From NCBI GenBank assembly GCA_040755215.1, contig JBFMBG010000029.1:1-36754 (forward strand): a DNA stretch of 36,754 bases, written 5' to 3'. Of this stretch, positions 33,116 through 36,754 are shown in pieces. The stretch's first letter is position 1. Each line of letters begins with the position of its first letter. Under the pieces are notes generated by a model. That model made no database searches. It was not told the origin of the DNA and worked only from the letters and a program-made list of their open reading frames with translations. This stretch comes from JAIMBK01 sp040755215. Lineage in GTDB: Bacteria > Bacillota > Desulfotomaculia > Desulfotomaculales > Nap2-2B. Made by a program: the position numbers and the translations under genes.

Positions 33116-33892
33116 ATGGGAGATCAAAAGTTACTGTTGGAAAAAAGGGACGGGATCGCCCTGCTCACCCTGAACCGGCCCGAAGTAAATAACGCTCTGG
33201 ATCGCCAGACCTGGTTTGCGCTGGACGAAGCAATCAAGGAAGTCCGGGCCGACGCGGAGGTAAGGGTGCTCATCATCACCGGTGCCGGCGAGCGGGCTTT
33301 TGCCGCCGGGGCCGACGTCAGGTGGTTGAAGGAACGGCCTCCGTTGGATTTGCTTGAGCGCGGCCCCCAGGCCATTATGCTCGACCTGGAAAAGTTGCCC
33401 AAGCCGGTGATCGCTGCCGTCAACGGGTATGCCCTTGGGGGTGGTTGCGAACTGGCCATGGCCTGCGACATCCGTATTGCCAGCGAAAAGGCCCGGTTTG
33501 GCCTGCCGGAGATCAACCTGGGGATTCTACCCGGGGGCGGCGGAACGCAGCGCCTCTCCCGGCTGGTCGGGAAGGGCAAGGCCAAGGAGTTGATTTTTAC
33601 GGGGGATATTATCGATGCCCGGGAGGCGGAAAGAATCGGCCTGGTGAATAAAGTTGTTCCCCCGGAAGAATTAATGGAAGCAACCATGGCGATGGCCAAA
33701 AAAATCATGGGCAAAAGCCCGGTGGCGCTGCGGGTAGTCAAGGCGGTAATCGATGTAGGGACGGGCACCGATTTTCCCGCGGCGCTGGCTTACGAACAGT
33801 TCGGGCAAACGATCCTGTGGGGTACGGAAGACAGGCAGGAAGGGATGGCCGCTTTTTTGGAAAAGCGCCCGCCGCAATTTAAAGGTAAATAG
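33116..33892 (+). CDS. Enoyl-CoA hydratase, canonical Glu/Glu
   Basis: This 258-residue crotonase-fold protein hydrates an enoyl-CoA. The oxyanion-hole blocks AFAAGADV and GYALGGGCELAMACD are present, and both catalytic glutamates are found: in GGGCELAM and in GLPEINLGILPGGGGTQRL. The start ATG 33116 has AGAGGTGTGA upstream. It is one of three crotonase genes here; the first two keep both glutamates. Confidence 0.92.
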   Translation: MGDQKLLLEKRDGIALLTLNRPEVNNALDRQTWFALDEAIKEVRADAEVRVLIITGAGERAFAAGADVRWLKERPPLDLLERGPQAIMLDLEKLPKPVIAAVNGYALGGGCELAMACDIRIASEKARFGLPEINLGILPGGGGTQRLSRLVGKGKAKELIFTGDIIDAREAERIGLVNKVVPPEELMEATMAMAKKIMGKSPVALRVVKAVIDVGTGTDFPAALAYEQFGQTILWGTEDRQEGMAAFLEKRPPQFKGK

Positions 33893-33987
33893 GAAAAGAG
33901 TTTGCGCCTATACCTTTATGATCCTTATGATGAGGGCGAGAAGTTTGCGCCGATTTAAAATTATGGGCTCAGGAAAGGAGGGAAGAA

Positions 33988-34767
33988 ATGGAAAACGTGC
34001 TTCTTTACGAAGAAATCGAGACCGGGATAGCTCTGGTGACCATTAACCGGCCGGATAAGTTAAATGCCTTAAATCAAAATGTGCTCCAGGAACTGGCGTC
34101 AAAATTGGAACAAATTGAGCGGAGCGAAATCCGGGCGGTTATTCTGACCGGGGCAGGAAGCAAAGCTTTTGTGGCCGGCGCCGATTTAGAAGAGATTGCT
34201 TCCCGTTCACCTTTCGCGCTGTGGGATTTTCTCCGGCAGGGACAAAAAATTTTGCGGCTGATTGAAGAATTGAGTAAGCCGGTGATTGCGGCAGTCAACG
34301 GGTTTGCCCTGGGCGGCGGTTTTGAATTGGCGCTGGCCTGCCCGCTGCGGATAGCTGCCGAAACGGCCTACTTTGCCTTTCCGGAGGCAGGTTTGGGTTT
34401 GATGCCGGGCTTTGGCGGAACCCAGAGGCTCCCCAAGGCAATCGGGAAGACGCTGGCGCTGGAGTATCTCTTGACGGGCGCCAGACTTGGTGCGGCGGAG
34501 GCGTACCGGCTGGGCCTGGTCAACCGGGTGGTGCCCGGGGAAGAGGTTCTCCCGAAGGCGCGGGAATTGGCCAGGCAGATCGCCGCGCAGGCGCCCGCGG
34601 CCGTCCAGTTTATCCTGCAGTCGGTGCGGGGCGGTTACGAACTGGCCGGCGAGCGGGGTGAGTTGCTGGAAGCCGGCCTGACCGCCCTCTGCGGCGCTAC
34701 GGAAGACAGCCGCGAAGGTTTGGCGGCCTTTAAGGAGAGGCGGAAACCGGTTTTTCAGGGCCGTTAA
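33988..34767 (+). CDS. Enoyl-CoA hydratase, second copy (canonical Glu/Glu)
   Basis: This 259-residue crotonase-family protein has both catalytic glutamates (GGGFELALAC and FPEAGLGLMPGFGG) and is about equal in length to the first copy. The start ATG 33988 has AGGAAAGGAGGG upstream. The 95-nt gap before it contains two copies of AGTTTGCGCC at 33899 and 33942 but no clear promoter. The pair may act on different substrates of the pathway; an alternative role such as ring hydrolase (BadI-like) cannot be ruled out. Confidence 0.9.
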   Translation: MENVLLYEEIETGIALVTINRPDKLNALNQNVLQELASKLEQIERSEIRAVILTGAGSKAFVAGADLEEIASRSPFALWDFLRQGQKILRLIEELSKPVIAAVNGFALGGGFELALACPLRIAAETAYFAFPEAGLGLMPGFGGTQRLPKAIGKTLALEYLLTGARLGAAEAYRLGLVNRVVPGEEVLPKARELARQIAAQAPAAVQFILQSVRGGYELAGERGELLEAGLTALCGATEDSREGLAAFKERRKPVFQGR

Positions 34768-34873
34768 AAGAGCCGGAAAGCTCGGACATTCCCGCAAGCA
34801 ATAATGCATTGCATTTTAACCTTTTGGATGCAAAGTTGGTGAAAAATTACTGTAAAAAAGGAGGATGTTTAAG

Positions 34874-35668
34874 ATGGACTTAGGGCTTAAGGATAAAACG
34901 GTTATCGTTACGGGCGGTGGCTCCAATATTGGGCGTGCGATCACCCTTACTTTCGGTGAGGAGGGAGCCAACGTCTTGATCGTGGATATCGATGAAGAAA
35001 ACGGCAGAAAAGTTGAAAAGCTCCTCCAGGAAAAAGGTGGCCGGGCAAAGTTCGTCAAGGCGGACGTGACTAAATATGCCGAGGCGGAACGGGTGGTTAA
35101 GGAAGCACTTGCTACGTTTGGAAGCGTTGATGTCCTGGTAAACAACGTGGGGTGGGACGATTTTTATCCCTTTTTAGAAATTCCTCCCGAAAAATACGAT
35201 AAATATCTCGATTTAAACCTGCGGCACGTGTTATACTTCACCCGCGCTGTTCTCCCCCACATGGTGGAGAAAAAAAGTGGAAGTATCGTAAACATCAGTT
35301 CCGATGCCGGACGCGTGGGCGAATTTCGGGAGAGCATTTACTCCGCGGCTAAAGGGGGCGTAATCACCTTTACCAAGAACATTGCCAGGGAATTCGGCAG
35401 GTTCGGAATCAGGTGTAATTGCGTTTGCCCCGGCGCAACCGTGCCTCCTGAGGAGGAGACGAGCGGGCAAAGCATGTTCCGTCAGGAAGAAGTGAAAAAA
35501 TTATTCCCGCCCGAAGTACAGGAAAAGCTGGCCAAGAGCGCTTATCCGTTGCGCCGCCTGGGGAAAGCCCAGGATATCGCCAATATGGTGGTATTTGTTG
35601 CCTCGGACCGGTGCAGTTGGGTCACGGGGCAGACGATCAGCGTAAGCGGCGGGTATAGCATGTTCTAA
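34874..35668 (+). CDS. SDR oxidoreductase, BadH-like
   Basis: This 264-residue short-chain dehydrogenase has the TGGGSNIGRA cofactor loop, NNVGWDDFYPF, and the catalytic Ser and Tyr-x3-Lys in VNISSDAGRVG and YSAAKGG. From memory these blocks closely resemble BadH, the 2-hydroxycyclohexanecarboxyl-CoA dehydrogenase (NNAGWDIFKPF; DAARVG; YAACKGG), so an alicyclic 2-hydroxyacyl-CoA is a reasonable substrate. The start ATG 34874 has AAGGAGG with 9-nt spacing; ATG 34865 touches that site and is unlikely. A structured 150-nt spacer follows it. Confidence 0.85.
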   Translation: MDLGLKDKTVIVTGGGSNIGRAITLTFGEEGANVLIVDIDEENGRKVEKLLQEKGGRAKFVKADVTKYAEAERVVKEALATFGSVDVLVNNVGWDDFYPFLEIPPEKYDKYLDLNLRHVLYFTRAVLPHMVEKKSGSIVNISSDAGRVGEFRESIYSAAKGGVITFTKNIAREFGRFGIRCNCVCPGATVPPEEETSGQSMFRQEEVKKLFPPEVQEKLAKSAYPLRRLGKAQDIANMVVFVASDRCSWVTGQTISVSGGYSMF

Positions 35669-35679
35669 AGTTAAGATCA

Positions 35680-35721
35680 TTCTCACCGGTCGTTGGTTGA
35701 TTCACCAACGACTGGTGAGAA
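35680..35721 (+). other. Long hairpin after the SDR gene
   Basis: An 18-bp stem, TTCTCACCGGTCGTTGGT (35680-35697) with ACCAACGACTGGTGAGAA (35704-35721), one G-U pair, and a 6-nt loop. No T-run follows, so it is not a standard terminator. It could stabilise or process the mRNA. Confidence 0.75.
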
Positions 35722-35735
35722 GCCAAAGAAAGAAA

Positions 35736-35784
35736 GCCTGGAAGTGGGTAACCGGGCATGCCGGCGTTAGACCAGGCGCTTACC
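35736..35784 (+). terminator. Second hairpin set, possible attenuator or terminator
   Basis: GCCTGG (35736-35741) can pair with CCAGGC (35772-35777), or AAGTGGGTAA can pair with TTACCCAACTT with a one-base bulge, ending in a short run of T. An inner CCGG/CCGG stem with loop GCATG lies between. The alternative pairings would allow a switch; this is inference only. Confidence 0.4.
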
Positions 35785-35819
35785 CAACTTTTTGAACTGT
35801 CCTCGGGGAGGTAATGAAG

Positions 35820-36599
35820 ATGGAATTCAAAACCATCCAGCTCGAAAGAGACAAAGAGATCGGGGTGGTCTACCTGAACCAGCCGGAAACGCGCAATGCC
35901 TTGAGCATGGAAATGCAGGAAGAGTTAAGGATTGCTCTGGAAGGGCTGGCTCGGGACGGTGCGGTGAAGGCAATTGTGATTTCCGGTAGGGGAACGGCTT
36001 TTTGCGCCGGGGGGGACCTCCGCACGATGGGTGATTCTAAGCCTTTTCAAGGCCGCCAGCGGATGCAAAGCGTCCACCGGCTGGTCCTGGCTTTGCGGAA
36101 CCTGGAAAAACCCGTTCTCGCGGCAGTTAACGGGCCGGCCTTTGGCGCCGGCTGGAGCCTGGCCATGGCCTGTGATTTCGTGATAGCTTCGGAAAAAGCA
36201 CGCTTTTCCCTGGCCTTTGTGAAGGTGGGGTTAATTCCTGATTGTGGTTGTCTATATTTGTTGCCCCGGGTAATTGGCTTACCAAAAGCCAAAGAGTTAA
36301 TGATGACGGGGCGGGTGGTCGAGGCAGCGGAGGCCAGTGCGCTGGGCCTGGTAAATAAGGTAGTTCCGCCGGAGCAACTTCTTCCGGAAGCTCTGACGTT
36401 GGCCCGGGAGCTGGCCCAAGGTCCGCCCCTGGCTCTGGGGTTATTGAAAAGTATTGTGAACCGGGCTTTTGAAACAGACTTTTTAACTTTGTTAGAAGAA
36501 GAGGCGCTTGCCCAAGACCTCTGTTTGCAAACAGAGGATCACCGGGAAGGGGTTAGGGCCTTTTTTGAAAAGCGTAAACCCAAATTTATTGGTAAATAA
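35820..36599 (+). CDS. Enoyl-CoA hydratase/isomerase family protein, PaaG-like active site
   Basis: This 259-residue crotonase-fold protein differs from the two upstream copies. The first catalytic position reads GAGWSLAMACD in place of GGGxELA, and the second reads VGLIPDCGCLYLL, with an Asp where PaaG-type isomerases have one. It may be an isomerase or a ring hydrolase rather than a hydratase. ATG 35820 is chosen because GGGGAGG lies 8 nt upstream; ATG 35814 is too close. It is followed by the tandem 28-bp repeat and the partial gene at the edge. Confidence 0.87.
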   Translation: MEFKTIQLERDKEIGVVYLNQPETRNALSMEMQEELRIALEGLARDGAVKAIVISGRGTAFCAGGDLRTMGDSKPFQGRQRMQSVHRLVLALRNLEKPVLAAVNGPAFGAGWSLAMACDFVIASEKARFSLAFVKVGLIPDCGCLYLLPRVIGLPKAKELMMTGRVVEAAEASALGLVNKVVPPEQLLPEALTLARELAQGPPLALGLLKSIVNRAFETDFLTLLEEEALAQDLCLQTEDHREGVRAFFEKRKPKFIGK

Positions 36600-36621
36600 G
36601 GAAACAAGCCGGCCTATTTCA

Positions 36622-36677
36622 ACAAGTTAATTAGATTTAAGGGGGTTTGACAAGTTAATTAGATTTAAGGGGGTTTG
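36622..36677. repeat. Perfect 28-bp tandem duplication carrying a ribosome site
   Basis: The unit begins ACAAGTTAATTAG and ends AAGGGGGTTTG; copies are 36622-36649 and 36650-36677. Both contain AAGGGGG. Only the second copy is at good spacing (9 nt) from the next ATG at 36683. It looks like a recent duplication. Confidence 0.93.
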
Positions 36678-36682
36678 GAGGA

Positions 36683-36754
36683 ATGGAAGCCTTTAAAAAC
36701 TGGTATGAGAACCGGCACCAGTACGCGAAAGAGTGGAAAAAGAAAACGGGCGGC
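36683..36754 (+). CDS. Start of a 2-hydroxyacyl-CoA dehydratase / benzoyl-CoA reductase-type subunit (partial)
   Basis: Only the first 24 codons are in the window. They read MEAFKNWYENRHQYAKEWKK then KTGG, which strongly recalls the start of HgdB/BcrB-type subunits (RHEYA-x-WKK-x-TGGK). Those proteins carry a [4Fe-4S] cluster and either remove water from 2-hydroxyacyl-CoA or reduce aromatic or unsaturated acyl-CoA, with an ATP-driven activator. The identity is a guess from 24 residues. Confidence 0.55.
   Translation, partial: MEAFKNWYENRHQYAKEWKKKTGG

Noticed and set aside
33896..33951. Two AGTTTGCGCC copies 43 bp apart before the second hydratase gene
   Set aside because: Ten bases only and no promoter beside them; may be chance.

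Overview
The window looks like a chromosome segment of an anaerobic, motile Gram-positive bacterium of the Clostridia (Peptococcaceae / Desulfotomaculum-Pelotomaculum type). The evidence is the gene style: FliY with a CheC-like phosphatase part, CheC and CheD, a MinD-like FlhG, and YqeG, with strong AGGAGG-type ribosome sites and many TTG/GTG starts. The genus is an inference; no rRNA or tRNA gene is present to test it.

Layout. (1) Positions 1-11937 hold the end of a large flagellar/chemotaxis operon, all on +: flhA, flhF, flhG, a PilZ (c-di-GMP) protein, the motility sigma factor, two rod/hook-family proteins (flgF- and flgG-like), cheD, cheR, cheC, cheY, fliM, fliY. It is preceded by four perfect copies of a 23-bp tandem repeat. 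(2) Positions 12034-16769 hold a housekeeping operon of overlapping genes: mobA, yqeG, aroE, aroC, pyrimidine-nucleoside phosphorylase. (3) Positions 16910-18437 hold two small unknown genes meeting tail to tail, and a cysteine-cluster (YkgJ-type) protein. (4) From about 18.6 kb to the right edge lies a catabolic region that appears to be controlled by one sigma-54 activator.

The catabolic region is the most interesting part. It encodes a PAS/AAA+/HTH sigma-54 activator, an acyl-CoA carboxyltransferase (on -), a PaaK-type CoA ligase, a small protein, a two-TM protein plus a sodium:solute symporter, an amidohydrolase, a fused HMG-CoA-synthase-like/DUF35 protein, an SCPx-type thiolase, an acyl-CoA dehydrogenase, a 3-hydroxyacyl-CoA dehydrogenase, three enoyl-CoA hydratase-family proteins, a BadH-like SDR, and the first codons of what resembles a 2-hydroxyacyl-CoA dehydratase / benzoyl-CoA reductase-type subunit. 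Four near-consensus -24/-12 promoters were found by reading: 21830-21845 (-), 22118-22133 (+), 22555-22570 (+) and 28220-28235 (+). Paired inverted-repeat sites (TGCAAAT-type arms with an 8-9 bp spacer) lie near them and are probable activator sites. Together this suggests a substrate-induced pathway: uptake of an organic acid, CoA activation, beta-oxidation-like steps and thiolytic cleavage, possibly of an alicyclic or aromatic acid. The substrate cannot be fixed from this sequence.

The most unusual item is the fused HMG-CoA-synthase-like/DUF35 protein. By my by-eye alignment it has lost all three catalytic residues of HMG-CoA synthase, yet it overlaps a thiolase gene that keeps its own. This suggests a thiolase complex with an inactive scaffold, related to but different from the archaeal thiolase/HMG-CoA-synthase/DUF35 complex and from BbsAB. 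Other points are a frameshifted DUF4338 (DruA-family) remnant, cheD without a standard start codon, a FlhF with altered GTPase motifs, a chorismate synthase with a roughly 60-residue insert, and a tandem duplication of a Shine-Dalgarno-containing 28-bp unit at the right edge. The 17.4-20.2 and 21.8-27.1 kb stretches are visibly richer in A+T than the flanks.
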